Assembly (NCBI GenBank): GCA_022566775.1
Contig: JADFIJ010000006.1
Coordinates: forward strand, 1 to 35,216
Length of the DNA: 35,216 nt
Direction: 5' to 3'
DNA from: Pseudomonadota bacterium
GTDB lineage: Bacteria; Pseudomonadota; Gammaproteobacteria; Pseudomonadales; Pseudohongiellaceae
How positions within the stretch are numbered: position 1 is the first letter of the stretch; each line of letters starts with the position of its first letter. The position numbers and the translations under genes were made by a program. Below the pieces are notes generated by a model. The model was given only the letters and a program-made list of their open reading frames with translations. It made no database searches and was not told where the DNA came from. Below, in pieces: positions 1-6,678 of this stretch.

Positions 1-33
1 CTTTGTATTAATAACGACCCAGGCTCACAAAAC

Positions 34-1419
34 CTAAGCTGGTAGTGATGGCGGCGATTCGGAATCAGACCCGCCGGGCCGCTCTTCAGTCTCTGCCGTA
101 TTCGCCGCCGCAACGGGACTTGGCTCTGGTTTGATTACTTCCTGGTAGCTCAACCGGGTCTCGCGGACATTCGCTGCATCTATTATGTGGTCAAATACCT
201 GATCTTCAATGACTGTGGATTCGACCGTGCCGAGCTGTTCCTTGTCACCGTAATACCAGTTGATTACGTCATCGGGAGATTCATAGGTAGAAGCCAGTTC
301 CTCGACAGCCTCTCGAACCCTCACCGGGTCCGCTGTGATTTTATGCTGTTGCACCACTTCACCGAGGATCAGTCCCAGCACGACGCGGCGCCTGGCCTGG
401 TCCGTGAACAGGTCGTCAGGCAACATGGCTGGGTCAATATTTTTCCCGGCGCCGATCTTTTGCATAGCCTGGTCGCGTAGTTGCTGGATTTCTCCCGCAA
501 TCAGTGTCGCTGGCACCGATACATCGACGGCATCTATCAATGCACCCATTACCTGGTTCTTCAACTTGCTGCGACTGGATACTTTCAGCTCGCGCTGCAT
601 GTTATTGCTCACTTCTTCCCTGAATGCCGGTTCGCCGCCTTCGTCAATACCGAAGCTCTTGAAAAATTCTTCATCTAACTCCGGTAAAACCTGGGTGCTA
701 ACCGAACTCAATGTGATTTCAAACTCCACCGGTTTGCCGGCTAATTCCTCATTGTAATATTCCCCTGGGAATTCCAGGGTCAGCACAAAAACCTCGCCGC
801 TGCTGTTGCCGACGATGCCGGTTTCAAAACCGGGAATCATGCGCTCCGACCCAAGCACCAGGTTGGTTCCGCTGCCCCTGCCGCCCTCGAATTCTTCACC
901 CCCGAGGGTGCCAACAAAGTCGATATTAACCCGATCTTCGATAGCGGCCGGGCGCTCAACTACTTCCCAGATCTGTCGCTGCTGGCGAAGGGTCAAAATC
1001 ATTTCATCTATATCGGCCTCTTCAATCTCGGCGCTGAGCCGTTCCACTTCTATTTTCGAGAAATCAGGCAGGGTAATCTCCGGATACACCTCGAATATTG
1101 CGGTGAACTCCAGATCTTCACCCTCGGTTACATTCGTGGCCTCTATTTTTGGTTGTCCGGCCGGCTTCAGGCTCTCCTGACTAATCGCCTCATAGTAGGT
1201 TTGGCTCATTAGCTCACCCACCACTTCCTGGCGCACACCTTTACCAAACTTACCTTTGATTACCTTGAAGGGGACCTTGCCTCTCCTGAAGCCTTTCAAA
1301 TTCACATTTTTCGCCGCGTCCTGTAAACGGGCGTTCACCGCCGTATCCACCTGTTCACCGGGCACCGCAATGGTCATTTTCCTTTCTAAACCTTCTGTAG
1401 TTTCTATTGAAACTCGCAT
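34..1419 (-). CDS. tig: Trigger factor, ribosome-associated chaperone and peptidyl-prolyl isomerase
   Basis: Binds the ribosome exit tunnel and shields nascent chains; has prolyl isomerase activity. The N-terminal domain carries the ribosome-docking loop GFRRGKVP near residue 44. A central FKBP-type domain follows (RVNIDFVGTLGGEEFEGG to the EFPGEYYNEELAGKPVEFEI region), then the helical C-terminal chaperone arms. I chose the ATG at 1417-1419, giving MRVSIETTEG, instead of the longer ORF start at 1455. Family members begin at this point, and AGAGG lies just upstream on the minus strand. The product is 461 residues, somewhat longer than the roughly 430 of E. coli, because of a Pro/Glu/Ser-rich low-complexity tail. 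The gene is divergent from mobA. In many gammaproteobacteria clpP-clpX follow tig; that would lie beyond the left edge and is not visible here. Confidence 0.97.
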   Translation of the reverse strand: MRVSIETTEGLERKMTIAVPGEQVDTAVNARLQDAAKNVNLKGFRRGKVPFKVIKGKFGKGVRQEVVGELMSQTYYEAISQESLKPAGQPKIEATNVTEGEDLEFTAIFEVYPEITLPDFSKIEVERLSAEIEEADIDEMILTLRQQRQIWEVVERPAAIEDRVNIDFVGTLGGEEFEGGRGSGTNLVLGSERMIPGFETGIVGNSSGEVFVLTLEFPGEYYNEELAGKPVEFEITLSSVSTQVLPELDEEFFKSFGIDEGGEPAFREEVSNNMQRELKVSSRSKLKNQVMGALIDAVDVSVPATLIAGEIQQLRDQAMQKIGAGKNIDPAMLPDDLFTDQARRRVVLGLILGEVVQQHKITADPVRVREAVEELASTYESPDDVINWYYGDKEQLGTVESTVIEDQVFDHIIDAANVRETRLSYQEVIKPEPSPVAAANTAETEERPGGSDSESPPSLPA

Positions 1420-1764
1420 GGTTAAACCTCTTTTGTTCCGGGGCAAAACACACATCGACGTGATTTACCCGAATATCGATGTGCTTACTAGAATACCAGG
1501 AAGTTGCGACAGCTAGGTGAACTGACAATGTCTAGGCTTCGAATGCTATAAAATTCAATAAGTTAGCGATTTTATGGCCGGAGGCCTGGGAATCAGTTCA
1601 TAGCGCTCCCTGGATCGCAAGGTGCGCGATTTTCCCATATCAAAATTGACTATTCAATCTTTGCTTAAGGACGGTGCTGCCGAAAATGAAAAACCACGCA
1701 CGAGGGTTTGCTATGGGGTAATCTGTGCTGCCTCAGGCATTCAACAGCTCAGGCAGCATGGCAG
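1420..1764. other. Intergenic region between divergent tig and mobA
   Basis: These 345 bases lie between the two divergent starts. They hold the tig leader inverted repeat and a possible extended -10. A TTGACT at 1646-1651 could serve as a mobA -35, but no acceptable -10 sits at normal spacing. No convincing small gene or RNA gene was seen. Confidence 0.6.
1451..1498 (-). promoter_or_regulatory. Candidate extended -10 promoter and inverted repeat in the tig leader
   Basis: On the minus strand TGGTATTCT (1490-1498) matches an extended -10 element. No good -35 is visible. Just downstream, CACATCGA (1451-1458) and TCGATGTG (1476-1483) form an 8-bp inverted repeat with a 17-base spacer. If the promoter is real, the hairpin would lie at the very 5' end of the tig mRNA. 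The repeat is seen directly; the promoter role is inference. Confidence 0.35.
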
Positions 1765-2385
1765 ATGATAGACCGATCCCAGATAGCAGCCGTTATTCTC
1801 GCCGGAGGCAAGGCTTCTCGGCTGCAACAGGTGGACAAGGCGCTGCTGCCACTCCATGGCAAGGCTCTAATCGAGTATGTTGTGGCCCGCGCCAGAGCGG
1901 AGTCCGCCGAAATCCTCATCAGTGTGAATCGCAACCGAGAGAAATATGAATACCTTGGGCTAGCCCTGATAGCTGACTATCGAGATCCTTTTTCCGGCCC
2001 GTTAATCGGTATAGCCAGTGTGATGCGAGCACTGCAAGGTGACAATCAGGTTGCCGGGCTAAAATACCTGGCTTGCTTCGCCGCCGATGTGCCCTGCTTT
2101 CCCACCGGGCTGGTTTCGAAGCTGGGTTCGGCACTCGACCACGCCAATGCCGAGGTCGCCTGGTCGATCTGCAACGATCAGCTACAACCCTTGTTTTCAC
2201 TATGGGCTTTGAGCACCTTACCGGAGATTGAAACGGCAATAGAAAATGGAATCTATGGGCCGAAACTTTTAATTCCGCAACTCAAGAATGTGCTGGTCAA
2301 TTTTCCCTCTGACGATCCTGCCCAGTTCCTGAATATCAATACACAAGCATCATATGAGCGTGCAAAATCACTAATCGAAGCTTAA
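1765..2385 (+). CDS. mobA: Molybdenum cofactor guanylyltransferase MobA
   Basis: Transfers GMP from GTP to Mo-molybdopterin, giving the guanine dinucleotide cofactor used by DMSO-reductase-family enzymes. The nucleotide-binding signature VILAGGKASRLQQVDKALLP is present at the N-terminus. A second motif, DPFSGPLIGI, corresponds to the family's D-x(n)-GPLxGI region, and the FAADVPCFP segment carries the expected metal-binding Asp. The track ORF begins at a TTG (1708). I prefer the ATG at 1765 (MIDRSQIAAVILAGG), because it places the GG-rich loop close to the N-terminus and gives 206 residues, near the family norm of about 195-200. The Shine-Dalgarno is weak. The gene appears to be a lone unit between tig and an AT-rich gap, with no mobB beside it. 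Confidence 0.9.
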   Translation: MIDRSQIAAVILAGGKASRLQQVDKALLPLHGKALIEYVVARARAESAEILISVNRNREKYEYLGLALIADYRDPFSGPLIGIASVMRALQGDNQVAGLKYLACFAADVPCFPTGLVSKLGSALDHANAEVAWSICNDQLQPLFSLWALSTLPEIETAIENGIYGPKLLIPQLKNVLVNFPSDDPAQFLNINTQASYERAKSLIEA

Positions 2386-2604
2386 AAAAAGGTTTTTATT
2401 GAAAAATAAAATTCACCAAATGTTTTTTCGTTTCTTAGAAAACTTATCTATCTCTTTGTTTCCAATCACAAAAAGAAGTCGCGCGTATTTTCAAAACGGC
2501 TCGCATCTCGTTGTTATTACTGAATTTTCTAAAAGTGGCTGCTAGCCCTGATTGCGAGTAATAAAAACCACATGGCATATATTTTGCGCTCTTCTCTTAG
2601 TTGG
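2386..2604. other. AT-rich intergenic DNA with small inverted repeats after mobA
   Basis: Clearly richer in A/T than its surroundings. It holds TTTTATT-GAAA-AATAAAA (2394-2411), a 7-bp all-AT hairpin just after the mobA stop without a T-run. It also holds TTATTACT (2514-2521) facing AGTAATAA (2557-2564), enclosing a GGCT-GCT-AGCC mini-hairpin (2537-2547). A weak promoter could be TTGCGA (2552-2557) with CATATA (2576-2581). No coding potential was recognised. Confidence 0.5.
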
Positions 2605-2728
2605 CAACAGGGTTTAGTCTGCCCTTACTCGCTAGCTTAGGGTTACCCGCTGACTTACTTGGTCGGGGCTAATATTTTTATTAGCAGTAACCTTAAGCTA
2701 GCGGAGACCAATACCCCTGCGACTGTTG
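2605..2728 (+). ncRNA. Strongly structured leader, possible three-way-junction RNA
   Basis: CGCTAGCTTAGGGTTAC (2630-2646) pairs with GTAACCTTAAGCTAGCG (2687-2703), a 17-bp inverted repeat with one mismatch. Inside it lies a perfect 7-bp hairpin, GCTAATA-TTTT-TATTAGC (2668-2685). The segment 2645-2667 can form a second hairpin (GAC/GTC and flanking pairs). Weaker outer pairings continue as GTCT/AGAC (2617-2620 with 2705-2708) and CAACAG/CTGTTG (2605-2610 with 2723-2728). The element ends about ten bases before the next ORF, so a cis-regulatory leader is plausible. It matches no riboswitch consensus that I can recall. A small repeat element or terminator is the alternative. Confidence 0.4.
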
Positions 2729-2737
2729 ATTTTATTG

Positions 2738-2941
2738 ATGCCACTCACACGTCAGCAAGATTCCACTGTGGCGACGAGCAACCAGTCTCGCAGTGAGCGC
2801 ATGTTTAGTGAGCAGGACCTGTGGTATTTCAAAGTTCGCGAGGGCAACGAAGTCGGCCCATTTCGATATCGCTGCGAGGCCGAAAGCAACCTCAATCACT
2901 TCATTAAGCGGCTCAAACAAGAACCCAGCCCCCATTTTTAA
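2738..2941 (+). CDS. Small DUF6316-like protein of unknown function
   Basis: A 67-residue protein with no signal peptide or membrane segment. The core reads as WYFKVREGNEVGPF followed by a short helix ending in LNHFIKRLKQ. This resembles, from memory, small gammaproteobacterial DUF6316 proteins, which share an RSxRxF, WYFxTREG, GPF layout. Here RSERMF stands before the WYF motif. I prefer the ATG at 2738 over the upstream TTG (2726). An even shorter ATG start at 2801, preceded by GTGAG, would lose the RSERMF part. No strong Shine-Dalgarno precedes 2738. The gene follows the structured leader and precedes an HD-GYP gene on the same strand. The function is unknown. Confidence 0.6.
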   Translation: MPLTRQQDSTVATSNQSRSERMFSEQDLWYFKVREGNEVGPFRYRCEAESNLNHFIKRLKQEPSPHF

Positions 2942-3119
2942 CCCGGGTCCAATCGCCCGACGTATCTGGATAGCGACCTCAGCCTTGCCTGTTGCAGGCT
3001 AATAAAAGTAATGACTCAAGTTCGAGATGCCTCGGCGAACTCACACCAGGGCGCTATCAAATTCTTCGTAGCCGGTGTCGCTTATCGAGACTCTGTGGGT
3101 TAAACTCTCGCTTGATTGC

Positions 3120-5123
3120 ATGGCTCAAACCGGAATGAATTCAACCACTAACACCCAGCGCACCGTCACCATCGCCTACGGTCCCAGCTTCGCAAGCAGT
3201 GAAGTTTGGAGCGACATCAAGTCCAAACTGGTTATTCCCACGGAAATTGTATCCATCACCGCAGCCCAGCGCTACGACCCCGCGCTGATCTTGCTGGATC
3301 ATCAACTCACCACGGAAAAGACTCACGCCCAGTGGGTTGAGGAATTTCCTGAAGCCATATTCCTTGCCACCGATGCCCTGAAACTCGACGTCGATCTTAT
3401 TCTCAGCAATGGCTTACCCTACCGGCAGACTTTGAAACTGCTGGAAATGGCCTGCTACCAGTGGATTCTCAAGAGCGAAAAAACCGAGCGGGCGAAGATG
3501 CATGACACCAGCTTCCAATATCTGAACAAGTTGGCCGACATCAGTATTTCCCTGTCTTCCGAGGACGATCTGCTGACGCTGCTGCGCAAAATCCTGGAGG
3601 AAGCACAAAATATCGCCTGCTGCGATGCCGCTTCGCTGTTCCTCATCAACGAGGTAAATGATCACGAGAGCGAACTGGTCTTCGAGTTGACGCAGAATGA
3701 TTCCATGGATTTCCCATTCGAAGAGAAACGTTTCCCAATAGATGTAACCTCCATCGCCGGTTATGTCGCTCTGACCGATAACGAGCTCAATATTCCGGAT
3801 GCCTATGAACTGCCACCGGACGTGCCATACAAATTCAACCGGTCCTACGACAGGAAAAGTGGTTACCGCACCAAATCGATCCTGGCGATTCCGCTTACGG
3901 ACAAACAGAAGTCGGTTATCGGTGTGCTGCAGTTTATCAACAGAAAGAAAGCCCGCTCGTTGAAGATAAGCGATGAAAAATCTGCCGTCGCTTATACCCT
4001 GCCATTCGACAGCGACATCAATGTTCTACTGCGTGCATTAGCCAGTCAGGCGGGTATTGCGATCGAAAACACAATCCTTCAGAACGAGATCAAGGCACTG
4101 TTCGAAGGCTTTGTGCATGCGTCGGTGTCCGCAATCGAACAACGGGATCCGACCACCAGCGGTCATTCATTTCGGGTGGCAGACTTGTGCATCGATCTGG
4201 CGCGATCCGTTTCCGTATCCAACCTGACCAGACTTCGAAATGTACGATTTACGGAGTCGGAAATAAAAGAGCTTAAATACGCTGCCCTGCTCCACGATTT
4301 CGGTAAGGTCGGGGTACGGGAATCGGTGCTGGTCAAAGAGAAAAAATTATCCGCTGGCGGCCTCGAAAACATCCACTACAGAATACAACTGGCCCAGGAA
4401 AGATTGAAATCACAATCTCTCGGCAAGCAACTGCAGATGTATCGTAATGGCGGTGTTACGGATTCTGCCATTGCCGCCATAGAAGCACAGCTAATTACCG
4501 ACGTTCAAATGCTGCACGAGTTCTATCAGGCCATTACCGAAGTGAACGAGCCCAGCGTGCTAAAACAGGACAACAAGGACATGTTGGACCGAATCCATGA
4601 ATATCGCTATAACAGCATGGAAGATGAACTATCGATTATTACGAAGGAAGAATTTGACCTCTTGAGCATCGCCAAGGGCAGTCTATCGCCTGCGGAGAGG
4701 AAAGAGATCGAGTCCCATGTTGTGCATACCCAGAATTTCCTCAACCATATTCCCTGGACCAAGGAGTTTAAAAATATACCCACCATCGCCGGCGCCCACC
4801 ACGAGAAACTGGACGGCAGCGGCTATCCCCACGGCATGACAGAGGATGAAATCCCACTGCCTTCCAAGATCATGACCGTCTGTGACATCTATGACGCCCT
4901 GACTGCCTCCGACCGCCCTTATAAGCTGGCGATCAATACCGAGAAAGCGATCGATATCCTGCATGAGGAATCCGCCAGGGGATATCTCGATGTCGATCTG
5001 GTCGAGGTATTCGTTGAAGCCAAGGTTTTCCATGCCATAGACACGCGCGAGTATTCTACGGCCACGGAATTCAGTAGCTACAGCAACCACCCCTGCGATT
5101 ACGACCTGCAAAAACACGAATAA
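3120..5123 (+). CDS. GAF and HD-GYP domain protein, probable cyclic-di-GMP phosphodiesterase
   Basis: Probably hydrolyses cyclic di-GMP in response to a ligand or partner sensed by its GAF domain. It is predicted to be cytoplasmic, with no membrane segment. The N-terminal ~130 residues are unassigned and receiver-like in size. The GAF domain spans about residues 135-320. The HD-GYP domain starts at HSFRVAD (about 347), with HDFGKVGV near 391 and HHEKLDGSGYP near 559, so the signature HD and GYP residues are present. About 110 extra helical, probably coiled-coil residues lie between the HD motif and the helix with ESHVVH; canonical HD-GYP domains are more compact here. The track start is a GTG at 3075. 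I favour the ATG at 3120 (MAQTGMNS), although neither it nor the ATG at 3135 has a clear Shine-Dalgarno. Members can be degenerate, but this one looks intact. Confidence 0.9.
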   Translation: MAQTGMNSTTNTQRTVTIAYGPSFASSEVWSDIKSKLVIPTEIVSITAAQRYDPALILLDHQLTTEKTHAQWVEEFPEAIFLATDALKLDVDLILSNGLPYRQTLKLLEMACYQWILKSEKTERAKMHDTSFQYLNKLADISISLSSEDDLLTLLRKILEEAQNIACCDAASLFLINEVNDHESELVFELTQNDSMDFPFEEKRFPIDVTSIAGYVALTDNELNIPDAYELPPDVPYKFNRSYDRKSGYRTKSILAIPLTDKQKSVIGVLQFINRKKARSLKISDEKSAVAYTLPFDSDINVLLRALASQAGIAIENTILQNEIKALFEGFVHASVSAIEQRDPTTSGHSFRVADLCIDLARSVSVSNLTRLRNVRFTESEIKELKYAALLHDFGKVGVRESVLVKEKKLSAGGLENIHYRIQLAQERLKSQSLGKQLQMYRNGGVTDSAIAAIEAQLITDVQMLHEFYQAITEVNEPSVLKQDNKDMLDRIHEYRYNSMEDELSIITKEEFDLLSIAKGSLSPAERKEIESHVVHTQNFLNHIPWTKEFKNIPTIAGAHHEKLDGSGYPHGMTEDEIPLPSKIMTVCDIYDALTASDRPYKLAINTEKAIDILHEESARGYLDVDLVEVFVEAKVFHAIDTREYSTATEFSSYSNHPCDYDLQKHE

Positions 5124-5202
5124 GTCAGATGCTGGATGCCCCTGCGGCCTCTACCAATAGCCTTGTTTCGCGAGTAAAGTAAGACCTGTGCCTGCTTTTT
5201 GG

Positions 5203-5264
5203 TACAATGGCGCGTGCTTTAAAGCCCGTGTCCATTAACTTGCACTGAACTCCGGTTTTCCGGA
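5203..5264 (+). promoter_or_regulatory. Possible promoter region of the TPR-barrel/FecR operon
   Basis: A -10-like TACAAT lies at 5203-5208, with no good -35. A perfect 10-bp palindrome, GCTTTAAAGC, follows at 5216-5225, near where transcription would start. A TCCGG-TTTT-CCGGA hairpin (5251-5264) lies in the leader before the ATG at 5294. The palindrome could be an operator. This is inference from position only. Confidence 0.3.
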
Positions 5265-5293
5265 TCCAGGCGCAAATAAAAGCGGAAACAATA

Positions 5294-6640
5294 ATGAAAA
5301 AGCATCTGTGGCTGCTAGTGCCAATCGCTGTAGTGTGTAGCGGAATTCAATCCTTCGCGGCAGAAAATGAGTCTCCCATCGCAGCGTTGGATAGACTGAT
5401 TACGGCGGGTCAATATGCGCAGGCGCTGGATCTGGGCGACGACAATCTGGAAGACTGGGAAGGCGATCCTGAATTCGATTTCCTGTATGGTCTTGCCGCG
5501 CTTGAATCAGGCAGTCCCAACGAGGCGGTCTTCGCGCTGGAACGTGTCGCAGCAACATCGACCGACGGCATATTGAGGGAACGCGCCCGCCTGGAACTCG
5601 CCAGGGCCTATTTTGTTACCAACAACCTGACCGCGGCAGAAAATCTTTTTAATCTCGTCCTGGCCAATAACCCGCCAGGGAATGTCCAGCAAAATGTCGA
5701 TGCTTTTTTAATTCTGATCGAAACCCGGCGCGCCTCGCAATCGTCTTCTTTCACTTGGGCCCTCTCTTCATTTGTCGGTTCAGACGACAACGTCAACAGC
5801 GCGACCAGCCTGGGCACAATCGACACGCCAATATTCGGCGATATCGAACTCGATCCCAATGGTCAACAGATCGACGACGTCTATTCCAACACACGGGGAG
5901 AAATGAATTACAAGTATGTTTTAACCAGGGATCGCTCCGTCGATTTCGGACTCGACCTGATTCATTTGAACAATTTTGATACCGACGCTTTCGACATTGA
6001 TAGTTTGCGCGCCAGCGCCACTTATAACTGGGGCGACAATATTAACCGGTTTTCCCATGGATTCGTTGCCACCAAGGTGCTGTTGGACCAGAATGGGTTT
6101 CAGGATTCCGTCGGGCTGAGCTCTGCTTGGCAGCACGCCAGCAGCAATGGTTGGTATCAGTCAGTCGCCGGATCCTACACTCAAATAAGGTATGACACCA
6201 GCGGCGGCCAGACCAACAGCGATTTGCGCGATGTCGACCAACTCTTGATAACCGCCGGATTGACAAAAATCTCTGGCGCTTTTACTCATTCTCTCAATCT
6301 ATATCGTGGTGATGAAGATGCAAGACATACTAATGGTGGCGAGCATAACGGAAGAGAATTCACCGGTCTTGCCTATAGCTTGCTGTACCGGTTAAACACA
6401 CAACATACTCCCTATCTCCGGGTTTCCTTGCAGGAAGTTGATCACGATGGTGAGCATCCCGTGTTCTCCGATACCACCCGCAATGATGATATCGAATCCG
6501 TAACGGCAGGCTGGTTTTATCAGTTCGATAGAAACTTACTGATAAGTGGCGAAGCGTCCTATACCAACGACGCCAGCAACATTTCCTTGTTTGATCATCA
6601 CAGATTCAAGTTTCAGGCAGGTTTTCGATATCGGTTCTAA
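5294..6640 (+). CDS. TPR plus outer-membrane beta-barrel protein with Slam (DUF560)-like architecture
   Basis: A 448-residue protein. The N-terminus MKKHLWLLVPIAVVCSGIQS ending at FA-AEN is a Sec signal peptide. Residues about 27-150 are helical TPR-like repeats (e.g. FLYGLAALESGSPNEAVFAL, then ARLELARAYFVTNNLTAAEN). Residues about 155-448 alternate in the way of an outer-membrane barrel and end in FQAGFRYRF, with the terminal Phe expected for BAM recognition. The size (about 290 residues) and the TPR-then-barrel order match surface lipoprotein assembly modulators. These move TbpB-like proteins to the cell surface. It precedes the FecR protein by 38 bases on the same strand, suggesting an operon and a functional pair. 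A generic TPR-porin is the alternative. The assignment rests on architecture, not on an alignment. Confidence 0.65.
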   Translation: MKKHLWLLVPIAVVCSGIQSFAAENESPIAALDRLITAGQYAQALDLGDDNLEDWEGDPEFDFLYGLAALESGSPNEAVFALERVAATSTDGILRERARLELARAYFVTNNLTAAENLFNLVLANNPPGNVQQNVDAFLILIETRRASQSSSFTWALSSFVGSDDNVNSATSLGTIDTPIFGDIELDPNGQQIDDVYSNTRGEMNYKYVLTRDRSVDFGLDLIHLNNFDTDAFDIDSLRASATYNWGDNINRFSHGFVATKVLLDQNGFQDSVGLSSAWQHASSNGWYQSVAGSYTQIRYDTSGGQTNSDLRDVDQLLITAGLTKISGAFTHSLNLYRGDEDARHTNGGEHNGREFTGLAYSLLYRLNTQHTPYLRVSLQEVDHDGEHPVFSDTTRNDDIESVTAGWFYQFDRNLLISGEASYTNDASNISLFDHHRFKFQAGFRYRF

Positions 6641-6678
6641 TAAAGCCCTGGGCACATTTCATAGATTAAGTATGGCGC

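Noticed and set aside
1708-1764. Longer mobA start at a TTG
   Set aside because: It adds 19 residues with no family counterpart and lacks a better ribosome binding site than the ATG at 1765.
2605-2728. Structured element as an integron attC site
   Set aside because: The outer boundaries lack the RYYYAAC and GTTRRRY core sites, and there is no integrase or cassette array nearby.
3011-3103. Thirty-codon ORF (MTQVRDAS to RDSVG) just before the HD-GYP gene
   Set aside because: IKFFVAGVAYRDS faintly recalls a HIRAN-like start, but the ORF is too short, lacks a Shine-Dalgarno and has no continuation in another frame.
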